NCBI GenBank assembly: GCA_025362765.1
Contig: JANYFI010000506.1
Location: 1-5,040 of the forward strand
Length of the DNA: 5,040 nt
Direction of reading: 5' to 3'
DNA from: Ferruginibacter sp.
Lineage (GTDB): Bacteria > Bacteroidota > Bacteroidia > Chitinophagales > Chitinophagaceae
Below, one piece after another: positions 1 to 5,040 of this stretch (its first letter is position 1; each line of letters begins with the position of its first letter). Below the pieces are notes generated by a model. The model did no database searches, was not told the DNA's origin, and saw only the letters and a list, made by a program, of their open reading frames with translations. Made by a program: the position numbers and the translations under genes.

Positions 1-3
1 ATC

Positions 4-22
4 GGTTTTTTATGCAAAAACC
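4..22. repeat. Perfect inverted repeat, 7-bp arms
   Basis: GGTTTTT (4-10) and AAAAACC (16-22) are perfect reverse complements around the 5-base loop TATGC. The T-tract lies on the 5' arm and the A-tract on the 3' arm, the opposite order to an intrinsic terminator read on the + strand, and no T-run follows. It is therefore better described as a plain hairpin or possible protein-binding palindrome. What lies upstream of the window is unknown. Confidence 0.45.
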
Positions 23-51
23 AACTTGTAAGACAATATGCAACATACTCT

Positions 52-71
52 TAATCCACAGGTGGGGATAA
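52..71. other. Inverted pair of DnaA-box-like 9-mers
   Basis: TAATCCACA (52-60) differs from the classical DnaA box TTATCCACA at one base. TGGGGATAA (63-71), read on the opposite strand as TTATCCCCA, also differs at one base. The two sit head to head, 2 bp apart, in AT-rich DNA. One-mismatch boxes are common by chance, so an origin role is only a possibility. The pair may also be an imperfect palindrome bound by another protein. Confidence 0.2.
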
Positions 72-207
72 CCATAAAATTTTAATGCGTCTGCCCTGGT
101 TCTTGGAATCTAACAAATTAGTTTATATATTTATTCCTCTAACCTCCAAACCTGTAAATTACCACCCCTGCTTCTTTCTCTAAACTACATTTCATTTTTT
201 TATTTTA

Positions 208-237
208 TTGTATTGTGATAACTGTGTTTTGTATTGT
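208..237. repeat. Direct repeat TTGTATTGT, 21-bp period
   Basis: The 9-mer TTGTATTGT occurs at 208-216 and again at 229-237, exactly 21 bp apart, which is about two turns of B-DNA. Such spacing would put both copies on the same helix face, as for tandem regulator sites. The sequence is low in complexity and T-rich, so chance is a real alternative. Confidence 0.3.
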
Positions 238-450
238 ACATAACAGCTATTGTTGCGGTTTTATGGCATGTAAACAGTCTTTTAAAATGAAGCGATTGTT
301 TGCCTTCAGCAGCCTACATGGGTGTTATTGTCTGGTATCGCCAAATTTGAGGACAGCGTTACCGCCAAACAGCAAAGCAATTACAATACTTGCCCGCATA
401 ACCAATGAAATTATTAAATAGTTTTTGAACGATTTTTTAATCCCCAGGCC

Positions 451-470
451 TGCTTATTTTTTAAATAGCA
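451..470. repeat. Imperfect hairpin, 8-bp stem with one bulge
   Basis: TGCT (451-454) pairs with AGCA (467-470), and ATTT (456-459) pairs with AAAT (463-466). T455 is bulged and the loop is TTT. The structure lies about 70-90 bp before the lipoprotein start codon and directly before a second hairpin. No T-run follows, so it is not a standard terminator. It could be an operator or an element of the 5' leader. Confidence 0.3.
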
Positions 471-474
471 TTCT

Positions 475-492
475 GCGGTATTTTTTTACCGC
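475..492. repeat. Perfect hairpin with six-T loop
   Basis: GCGGTA (475-480) and TACCGC (487-492) are perfect reverse complements around a loop of six T. This is the most GC-rich and stable-looking structure in the leader, centred about 58 bp upstream of the lipoprotein start. It is not followed by a T-tract, so I do not call it a terminator. An operator palindrome or a 5' untranslated-region structure is equally possible. Confidence 0.4.
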
Positions 493-497
493 CTGTA

Positions 498-506
498 TGT
501 GGAAAA
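498..506 (-). other. Consensus-type DnaA box match
   Basis: TGTGGAAAA on the + strand reads TTTTCCACA on the - strand and fits the relaxed DnaA-box consensus TTWTNCACA at every position. It is the only full match I noticed in the leader. Together with the near-matches at 52-71 it makes three DnaA-like sites in the gene-less region. A single 9-mer match in AT-rich DNA is weak evidence for function. Confidence 0.2.
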
Positions 507-541
507 ATATGAAACAACAGGCCATTTAAACAAAATAACTC

Positions 542-967
542 ATGAAAAAAGTAATGCTAAGAGTTTTTTTTCTACTGACTTTCTTTTCAGTACTTGTTAT
601 TAGCGGTTGTAGTTCCATTGCTCATTTTGACGAGATGTCCTACAATCAAATTACGTCCGTTGAATCGGATGCATTGTCGCTGATGGATAAAGCCACCGAG
701 GATTATTCCATTCACAAAACCGAAATAGACGATGTGTCCAACAAGATTCAGCGGGCTTACCTGTATGATAAAAACAGGCCAAAAAATAAAATCACGGAAG
801 AGATGTGGAACCTCATCATTGACCCCAACGGTCATTTGTATGGCGGGTTTATTGCGAAGTGGAAAGCCGATGGAAAACTACACGCCGTATTTATTGCGGA
901 AGCAAAAAAAAAGATGCAGGAAAATTTTGACCGCATCGCTCAGCTGGAGAGTAAAAAAATAAAATAG
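542..967 (+). CDS. Small predicted lipoprotein, unknown function
   Basis: The 141-residue protein starts with a classical lipoprotein signal: Met-Lys-Lys, a hydrophobic core at about residues 8-20, then the lipobox I-S-G-C with the modified cysteine at residue 23, followed by Ser-Ser. It should be exported by Sec, lipidated and anchored in the inner or outer membrane. I see no typical Bacteroidota surface-export signal (Lys/Gln-rich acidic stretch) right after the cysteine, so a periplasm-facing position is more likely than the cell surface. The mature part is charged and mostly helical, with a tryptophan-bearing segment around residues 86-105 (M-W-N-L-I-I-D-P, then G-G-F-I-A-K-W) and a lysine-rich C-terminal helix. 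No catalytic motif is visible. The start is fixed by the signal peptide; the leader is A-rich with no Shine-Dalgarno, as is usual in Bacteroidota. It is first in a co-directional set, 31 bp before the next gene. A nine-A run at 904-912 lies in the coding sequence. Confidence 0.85.
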   Translation: MKKVMLRVFFLLTFFSVLVISGCSSIAHFDEMSYNQITSVESDALSLMDKATEDYSIHKTEIDDVSNKIQRAYLYDKNRPKNKITEEMWNLIIDPNGHLYGGFIAKWKADGKLHAVFIAEAKKKMQENFDRIAQLESKKIK

Positions 968-998
968 TAACAATATTATTTACCAATAAAATTTTTTT

Positions 999-1337
999 AT
1001 GGCAATTCAAGTTGATTTTTCAGACATATTTAAACAATTAAAGACTGGGGTAGTGGGATTAGCAAAAAGCACTGTGTCCCAGTATGTGAATGATGCAAAA
1101 ACGGATGCGCAAAATTTGCTGGCGGAAATGAAGGATGACCTGGAGCGCTGGACAAAACTATTGATTAGCGGAGACCTGACTACACAGGATTTTGAATGGC
1201 TCGTAAACAGCGAAAAAGACAGTTTTAAAATGGCAGCGCTTGAACAGGCCGGGCTGGCGTTAATACGGGTAGATCAATTTAAAAGCAGTGTGCTGAATTT
1301 CATTGTTGATACGGTTTTTAAAATGGTAAAAGTGTAA
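999..1337 (+). CDS. Small all-helical protein, unknown function
   Basis: This 112-residue protein contains no proline, cysteine or histidine and reads as almost entirely alpha-helical. An N-terminal amphipathic part (residues 5-30) leads into a charged helix (about 31-56) holding E-R-W-T-K-L-L. A distinctive block follows at 58-74 (G-D-L-T, then F-E-W-L-V with acidic and lysine residues), then A-L-E-Q-A-G-L-A at 80-87, and an amphipathic C-terminal helix at about 92-111. It has no signal peptide and no convincing membrane span, so it should be soluble or peripherally membrane-bound. I think I have seen similar short proteins in Bacteroidota, but I cannot name a family. It sits 31 bp after the lipoprotein gene and 60 bp before the peptidoglycan peptidase gene. 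Chaperone, inhibitor, pore-former or structural roles are all open, and the sequence does not decide. The start is the only ATG near the 5' end, preceded by an A/T-rich leader. Confidence 0.8.
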   Translation: MAIQVDFSDIFKQLKTGVVGLAKSTVSQYVNDAKTDAQNLLAEMKDDLERWTKLLISGDLTTQDFEWLVNSEKDSFKMAALEQAGLALIRVDQFKSSVLNFIVDTVFKMVKV

Positions 1338-1397
1338 AAGTTCTTCCCGCCAAAATCAGATTAACCATCCAAATTTTCATAATAAAACCTCACTAAA

Positions 1398-2006
1398 ATG
1401 AGTTACCAATTATTAAAACAAGACGTGCTTTTCTATCAACGATTTTTAAAAGCCAATGGTTTTTACACCGATATACTTGATGGCAAGTGGGGACCAAAAA
1501 CAGATGCCGCTGATGCCGCCTTTGTACAAAAAAGTCAGGATATTAAAACCCGGTTTGGTGCTGTTGATTCTAAAAGTGAAAGCAATATTATTACTTTGAT
1601 ACCGGCAGCACAGATTTCAGCCAGGAAATTTCTAAATATACTCACTACGGCTGGTAAAGACATTCGCATTCTTTCGGGCACCAGAACCTATGCTGAGCAG
1701 GATGCGTTATACAAGCAGGGCAGATATGGCAGCACCTTGCCAAAAGTAACCAATGCCCGGGGCGGTCAAAGAAATCATAACTTCGGCCTGGCCTGGGATA
1801 TAGGGGTTTTTGAAAATGGAACATATCTCGGTACGGATAGCAAATACAAAGTAATTTCGCCAATGGTTTTGCCACAGTTACCCGAACTGGAATGGGGTGG
1901 TAACTGGATCAGTTTTAAAGACTTTCCTCATTACCAGTTAAAGGCCGTTTCAGAAAGTGTAGCAGCCGTTCGCAACTTGTTTGAGCAAGGAACTTTGTAT
2001 GTTTAA
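1398..2006 (+). CDS. Endolysin-like M15 peptidase with wall-binding domain
   Basis: The 202-residue protein joins a short peptidoglycan-binding-like region (about residues 5-55, with Y-Q-R-F-L at 13-17 and the D-G-K-W-G-P-K-T turn at 28-35) to an M15 metallopeptidase domain (about 75-182). The catalytic part shows S-G-T-R-T-Y (93-98), L-Y-K-Q-G-R (104-109), N-H-N-F-G-L-A-W-D-I (126-135), and E-W-G-G-N-W ending in D-F-P-H (165-178). By analogy with the M15C L-alanyl-D-glutamate endopeptidases of phages (Listeria Ply500 type), the zinc ligands are His127, Asp134 and His178, and Asp175 is the likely general base. It should cut the stem peptide of peptidoglycan, either as an L-Ala-D-Glu or a D-Ala-D-Ala type enzyme. 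No signal peptide or membrane segment is present, so like phage endolysins it would need help to reach the wall. No other phage gene is visible in the window. It lies 60 bp after the small helical gene and 100 bp before the large hydrolase gene, all on one strand. Confidence 0.9.
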   Translation: MSYQLLKQDVLFYQRFLKANGFYTDILDGKWGPKTDAADAAFVQKSQDIKTRFGAVDSKSESNIITLIPAAQISARKFLNILTTAGKDIRILSGTRTYAEQDALYKQGRYGSTLPKVTNARGGQRNHNFGLAWDIGVFENGTYLGTDSKYKVISPMVLPQLPELEWGGNWISFKDFPHYQLKAVSESVAAVRNLFEQGTLYV

Positions 2007-2066
2007 CAGCTTTATACATTTTATCTACTGATATTTAACAGCGGTAGCTTTTAAGAAAGTTATGCC

Positions 2067-2082
2067 TGATTGCCTGCAATCA
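2067..2082. repeat. Short inverted repeat in the gap before the large gene
   Basis: TGATTG (2067-2072) and CAATCA (2077-2082) pair around the loop CCTG, 25 bp before the start codon of the large gene. An A-rich rather than T-rich stretch follows, so it does not look like an intrinsic terminator on the + strand. The 100-bp gap in which it sits is the largest in the gene set and could hold a separate promoter or a translation-control element, but no clear promoter boxes were found. Confidence 0.3.
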
Positions 2083-2106
2083 ATTTAAAATAAAAACACT
2101 CCTCAA

Positions 2107-5040
2107 ATGAAAATAAAAACGCTTTCAGTTAAAGGCGAAAAGCAGGCCGCAATGCCTGATGCAACTGCTAATCTTATACCCGTAGCATCATACAAAATAA
2201 GTGGCAGTAACAGGGATCTTGCTGAAACACATTCGATTGATTTGGGTGACAACGATAAATTACTTGAATTTGTTTTTGAAGATGATACCACTTGGTTATG
2301 CGATGGTGCCACGCTGCATGAATTGTTTCCGGAAGCAGAAGATCCCAGCAACAGGTCGGTTGCAGATGGCTTTGTTATACCTGAGACTATCAAAAGCGTT
2401 GAAAGCGACCGCGGAATTTTTGGTGATATTGCACTGAAAATTTTAAACGTTTTTGTAAAAAATAAAATTGATGATGGGGTGGCAAAAATTGCGGCCAACC
2501 TGGAAGATAAACACCTGGGCGGCCCGGAAGGCTTGTATAAATTAGCCAATGATTTAACACTTACGCCCTTTGTAAAAATAACGCCTGATAAACCGGTGCT
2601 TCTTTTTATACATGGTACCAACAGCAGCACGGTGGGCGCTTTCAGCGAATTGTCAAAGGCCGATGTTTGGAATTTTATCTTTAATACCTACGGAGAAAAT
2701 GTATTGGCTTTACAGCATCGTACGTTAACTAAAAGCCCGCTGCAAAACGTACTCGATTTAATACAACAGTTGCCAGATACCGAAGACCTGCATATTATTA
2801 GTCACTCCCGCGGCGGAATTGTGGGTGATATTCTTTGCAGGTACGCAGAGAAAAAAGAAGGTTTTTCTACCGTTAACACTGATTTGCTTAAAAAAGAAAC
2901 GGGAAGGGACAATGATATTGAAACCATTAAACAACTGAACGCAGGTTTTTTAAACAGAAATATCAAGGTTAAAAAATTCATTCGCGTAGGTTGCCCCGCC
3001 GCAGGCACCAAACTGGCGTCAAAAAAACTGGAACATATTTTAAATGTGTTGTTCAATCTTTTTGGAGGCGCTGCCAATCCATTTGCAGATATTTTAAAAA
3101 CGTTGATTGCGGAAGTAATAAGAACCAAAGATGATGTAAGCGTACTGCCTGGCATAGAGGCGCAAAGTCCTGATTCTCCCTTTATAAAAATACTGAATGA
3201 TCGCTCTGATGATATGGCTATTGATGGTGCGTCACTGGCGGTAATAGCAGGAAATGGTACTACCAGTGTAAGCTTTAAAGGCTTACTGGTAATTTTGGGC
3301 AAACTCTTTTACTGGCAAAGAAACGATCTGGTAGTAAATACCGATTCTATGTATCTCGGCGCAAACAGAACCGGCAATATCCAGTATTTTTTCGACCAGG
3401 GCGCTGAAGTAGATCATATCAAATATTTTTTAAACAGTAAAACAAGAGAAGCGGTTTTGCTGGCATTAAAAACACCCGACGGTCAGCCCATACCAGGTTA
3501 CAACGCTGTGCCACAGCAGGAAGTTCCGGCAAGCGACAGGGGCGAAGTGCGTGGATTTGATCATGGAGAATTATCGCCTTACCCCAATGTTCCATCGGGC
3601 AAAAAGCCAATCGTTGTTTTACTCCCCGGTATAATGGGGTCCAATCTTTCCCGCAATGGCGATAAAATCTGGCTGGCTTATATTAGGTCCGTTTTTGGTG
3701 GTTTGCTGGATATGTTACAGGTAGATGATAAAACGATTACTGCCACCTCACTCATACAAACGTCTTATAAAAAACTGGCCGACCGCCTAAGCTATAAATA
3801 TGACGTAGTAGTATATCCGTTTGATTGGCGCAGGCAGCTAAATGATTGTGCAAAGGAGTTGAATGATAAAATGAAAGACTTGTTGAAATTTAATCAGCCA
3901 ATCAAGATGATCGGTCATTCAATGGGCGGTTTGCTGATTCGTGATTTTATCATCAATTATGACGATACCTGGAAACAGCTCAATACATCCAGGGGATTTA
4001 AGATTTTATTTTTGGGATCACCACTTGGAGGTTCACACAGGATATTAACGGTACTGTTTGGTATGGATGCTATCATCAATTCGTTAAACTTTTTAGATAG
4101 GGTGCATACTAAAAAAGAATTGCTGGAAATGTTCTGTGCGTTTCCCGGTATCTTAAGCCTGTTGCCGTTGTCAACAGATAAGGGCAACGATTTTGCGGAG
4201 CCGGAAACATGGGAAAACATGCGTACCGCATTAGGTGACGGTACATGGCCGCTGCCCGGTAAAGCCAACCTCGATATTTTTAAAAGCTACCGCGATAATA
4301 TCATTGCCAAACGCGATGGAATTGATTATACCAACCTGGTGTACATTGCCGGCAAGGATAAGGCAACTCCGTGCAGTTATTACAATGATGAGATTCCGCC
4401 CCGTACCGAACTGGTTTTTTTGGTAACAGGAGAGGGTGACCAAAGCGTTACCTGGGAAACGGGTATTCCATCTCAACTGATAGACAGAAAAGCGGTATAT
4501 TATGTAGATGCAACGCATGGCGCTTTGGCCAACGAACCGGCTATTTTTGATGGCATTGAAGAAATACTGGAAACCGGCAGCACCACCCTGCTAAGTACGG
4601 CAAGGCCTGCCGTTAGAAGTGAAGCGAAAGTGTTCCGCATGCCCGAAGTGTACAATTTTGATGTATCTGAAAGGGGACTGCAAAATGCTGTGTTTGGGAT
4701 AGAAGACAATAACGAACCCATTACAAGCCAGGTGCCCATTGCTGTTTCTGTAAGCAATGGTGACCTGGCGTATGCATCCTTCCCGGTACTGGCAGGGCAT
4801 TTTAACAATGATGGTATTTTGTATGCAGAAAAATCGATTGACTGCAATCTGAACTGGATGCTTTCTGCAAGGCACAAACTGGGGTTGTATCCCGGCGAAA
4901 TAGGTACCAATTCACTCATTATGACTAATGCGGGAGAATACGATTTTGCGGGCGCCATTATTGTAGGGTTGGGCGATCCTGGCAGCTTAACCGCTTACCT
5001 GCTCACCAAAACAGTGGAACAGGGAGTGGCTAAATACCTG
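2107..5040 (+). CDS. Giant tandem alpha/beta-hydrolase protein, 3' end cut
   Basis: The frame is open for 978 codons and runs off the window, so the protein is C-terminally incomplete here. Residues 1-80 form a beta-rich N-terminal region (L-L-E-F-V-F-E-D-D near 52-60) without a signal peptide. The first alpha/beta-hydrolase unit covers about 155-455: H-G-T-N oxyanion loop at 169-172, nucleophile elbow S-H-S-R-G-G with Ser234, then N-D-L-V-V with Asp407 and D-H-I-K-Y-F with His437 as likely triad partners. The second unit (about 495-830) is LCAT-like: L-P-G-I-M-G-S at 506-512, Y-P-F-D-W-R at 570-575, G-H-S-M-G-G with Ser605, G-D-Q-S-V with Asp778, and T-H-G with His804. LCAT-type enzymes act on lipid esters, so a phospholipase or acyltransferase activity is plausible. 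A third domain begins near 870 (V-S-N-G-D-L, L-G-L-Y-P-G-E-I-G-T at 925-934, V-G-L-G-D at 953-957). It resembles the segment I recall preceding CHAT proteases in large bacterial proteins, but no protease is visible. Met1 is chosen over Met16 because of its A-rich leader and the coding-like residues between them. Confidence 0.92.
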   Translation, partial: MKIKTLSVKGEKQAAMPDATANLIPVASYKISGSNRDLAETHSIDLGDNDKLLEFVFEDDTTWLCDGATLHELFPEAEDPSNRSVADGFVIPETIKSVESDRGIFGDIALKILNVFVKNKIDDGVAKIAANLEDKHLGGPEGLYKLANDLTLTPFVKITPDKPVLLFIHGTNSSTVGAFSELSKADVWNFIFNTYGENVLALQHRTLTKSPLQNVLDLIQQLPDTEDLHIISHSRGGIVGDILCRYAEKKEGFSTVNTDLLKKETGRDNDIETIKQLNAGFLNRNIKVKKFIRVGCPAAGTKLASKKLEHILNVLFNLFGGAANPFADILKTLIAEVIRTKDDVSVLPGIEAQSPDSPFIKILNDRSDDMAIDGASLAVIAGNGTTSVSFKGLLVILGKLFYWQRNDLVVNTDSMYLGANRTGNIQYFFDQGAEVDHIKYFLNSKTREAVLLALKTPDGQPIPGYNAVPQQEVPASDRGEVRGFDHGELSPYPNVPSGKKPIVVLLPGIMGSNLSRNGDKIWLAYIRSVFGGLLDMLQVDDKTITATSLIQTSYKKLADRLSYKYDVVVYPFDWRRQLNDCAKELNDKMKDLLKFNQPIKMIGHSMGGLLIRDFIINYDDTWKQLNTSRGFKILFLGSPLGGSHRILTVLFGMDAIINSLNFLDRVHTKKELLEMFCAFPGILSLLPLSTDKGNDFAEPETWENMRTALGDGTWPLPGKANLDIFKSYRDNIIAKRDGIDYTNLVYIAGKDKATPCSYYNDEIPPRTELVFLVTGEGDQSVTWETGIPSQLIDRKAVYYVDATHGALANEPAIFDGIEEILETGSTTLLSTARPAVRSEAKVFRMPEVYNFDVSERGLQNAVFGIEDNNEPITSQVPIAVSVSNGDLAYASFPVLAGHFNNDGILYAEKSIDCNLNWMLSARHKLGLYPGEIGTNSLIMTNAGEYDFAGAIIVGLGDPGSLTAYLLTKTVEQGVAKYL

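Larger units (their letters stand above)
1..541. other. AT-rich gene-less leader region
   Basis: No convincing gene is present in this 541-bp stretch on either strand. The longest open frame on the + strand (215-421, 68 codons) begins in AT-rich DNA, is cysteine-rich, and matches no family I recognise. The segment from about 240 to 400 is less AT-rich than its flanks and could be the remnant of a gene. The region holds several small inverted and direct repeats, listed separately, and must contain the promoter for the downstream gene set if those genes are co-transcribed. I found no clean match to the Bacteroidota promoter (TTTG near -33 and TAnnTTTG near -7). The nearest is TAGTTTTTG at 419-427, which is one base too long and has no properly spaced upstream box. 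Confidence 0.6.

Noticed and set aside
4..22. Hairpin as a transcription terminator
   Set aside because: The T-tract is on the 5' arm and no T-run follows on the + strand. The - strand continuation is outside the window, so a terminator cannot be supported.
325..399. 24-codon minus-strand frame with a hydrophobic stretch (V-I-A-L-L-F-G-G)
   Set aside because: It reads like the end of a small membrane protein and can be extended upstream without ATG, but there is no good start codon before the hydrophobic part and no support beyond hydrophobicity.
215..421. 68-codon open frame on the + strand in the leader
   Set aside because: It starts in AT-rich DNA with no coding-like composition, is rich in cysteine, resembles no family I know and has no supporting neighbour. 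It is probably chance, or at most part of a gene remnant.
1..541. CRISPR array, tRNA or rRNA in the leader
   Set aside because: There is no regular repeat-spacer pattern, no cloverleaf arms and no rRNA-like sequence.
2152..2154. Met16 as an alternative start of the large gene
   Set aside because: Met1 at 2107 has the A-rich leader typical of the other starts, and the 15 residues between them look coding.
2062..2160. Repeat ATGCCTGAT at 2062-2070 and 2152-2160 around the large gene's start
   Set aside because: It is a single 9-bp repeat, with one copy inside coding sequence and no further symmetry. Chance is the simplest explanation.
2103..2630. Long minus-strand open frame, and similar ones at 2802-3302, 3957-4268 and 4500-4958
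   Set aside because: All lie antisense to the large + strand gene, whose translation shows clear hydrolase motifs. They are shadows of its codon usage.

Overview
The window looks like an accessory-type locus from a member of the Bacteroidota. I infer this from the AT-rich DNA, A-rich leaders without Shine-Dalgarno sequences before every gene, a lipoprotein signal of ordinary Bacteroidota type, and codon use typical of the Chitinophagaceae/Sphingobacteriia side of the phylum. The genus cannot be fixed from sequence alone. All supported genes lie on the + strand.

Layout: positions 1-541 hold no convincing gene. The stretch is very AT-rich and carries several small symmetrical elements: a hairpin at 4-22, an inverted pair of DnaA-box-like 9-mers at 52-71, a 21-bp-spaced direct repeat at 208-237, two tandem T-loop hairpins at 451-492, and one consensus-type DnaA-box match at 498-506. 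Four co-directional genes follow, with gaps of 31, 60 and 100 bp. They encode a 141-residue lipoprotein (542-967), a 112-residue all-helical protein with no proline or cysteine (999-1337), a 202-residue endolysin-like M15 peptidase with an N-terminal peptidoglycan-binding-like region (1398-2006), and a very large multidomain protein that is still open at the window edge (2107-5040, 978 codons visible).

The large protein is the main object of interest. It carries two complete alpha/beta-hydrolase units in tandem. The first is of the lipase-like type with an S-H-S-R-G nucleophile elbow. The second is lecithin:cholesterol-acyltransferase (LCAT)-like, with G-H-S-M-G and a visible Ser/Asp/His triad. 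A further domain follows and is cut by the window end. I recall this architecture from large bacterial proteins that end in a caspase-like CHAT protease, but no CHAT domain is visible here.

Taken together, the genes would place a cell-wall peptidase without a secretion signal, a lipase/acyltransferase-like protein and an outer-membrane or periplasmic lipoprotein in one transcription unit. That suggests a locus acting on the cell envelope, for example a lysis, conflict or programmed-death cassette. This joint function is inference. What the sequence shows is the motifs, the gene order and the shared strand.
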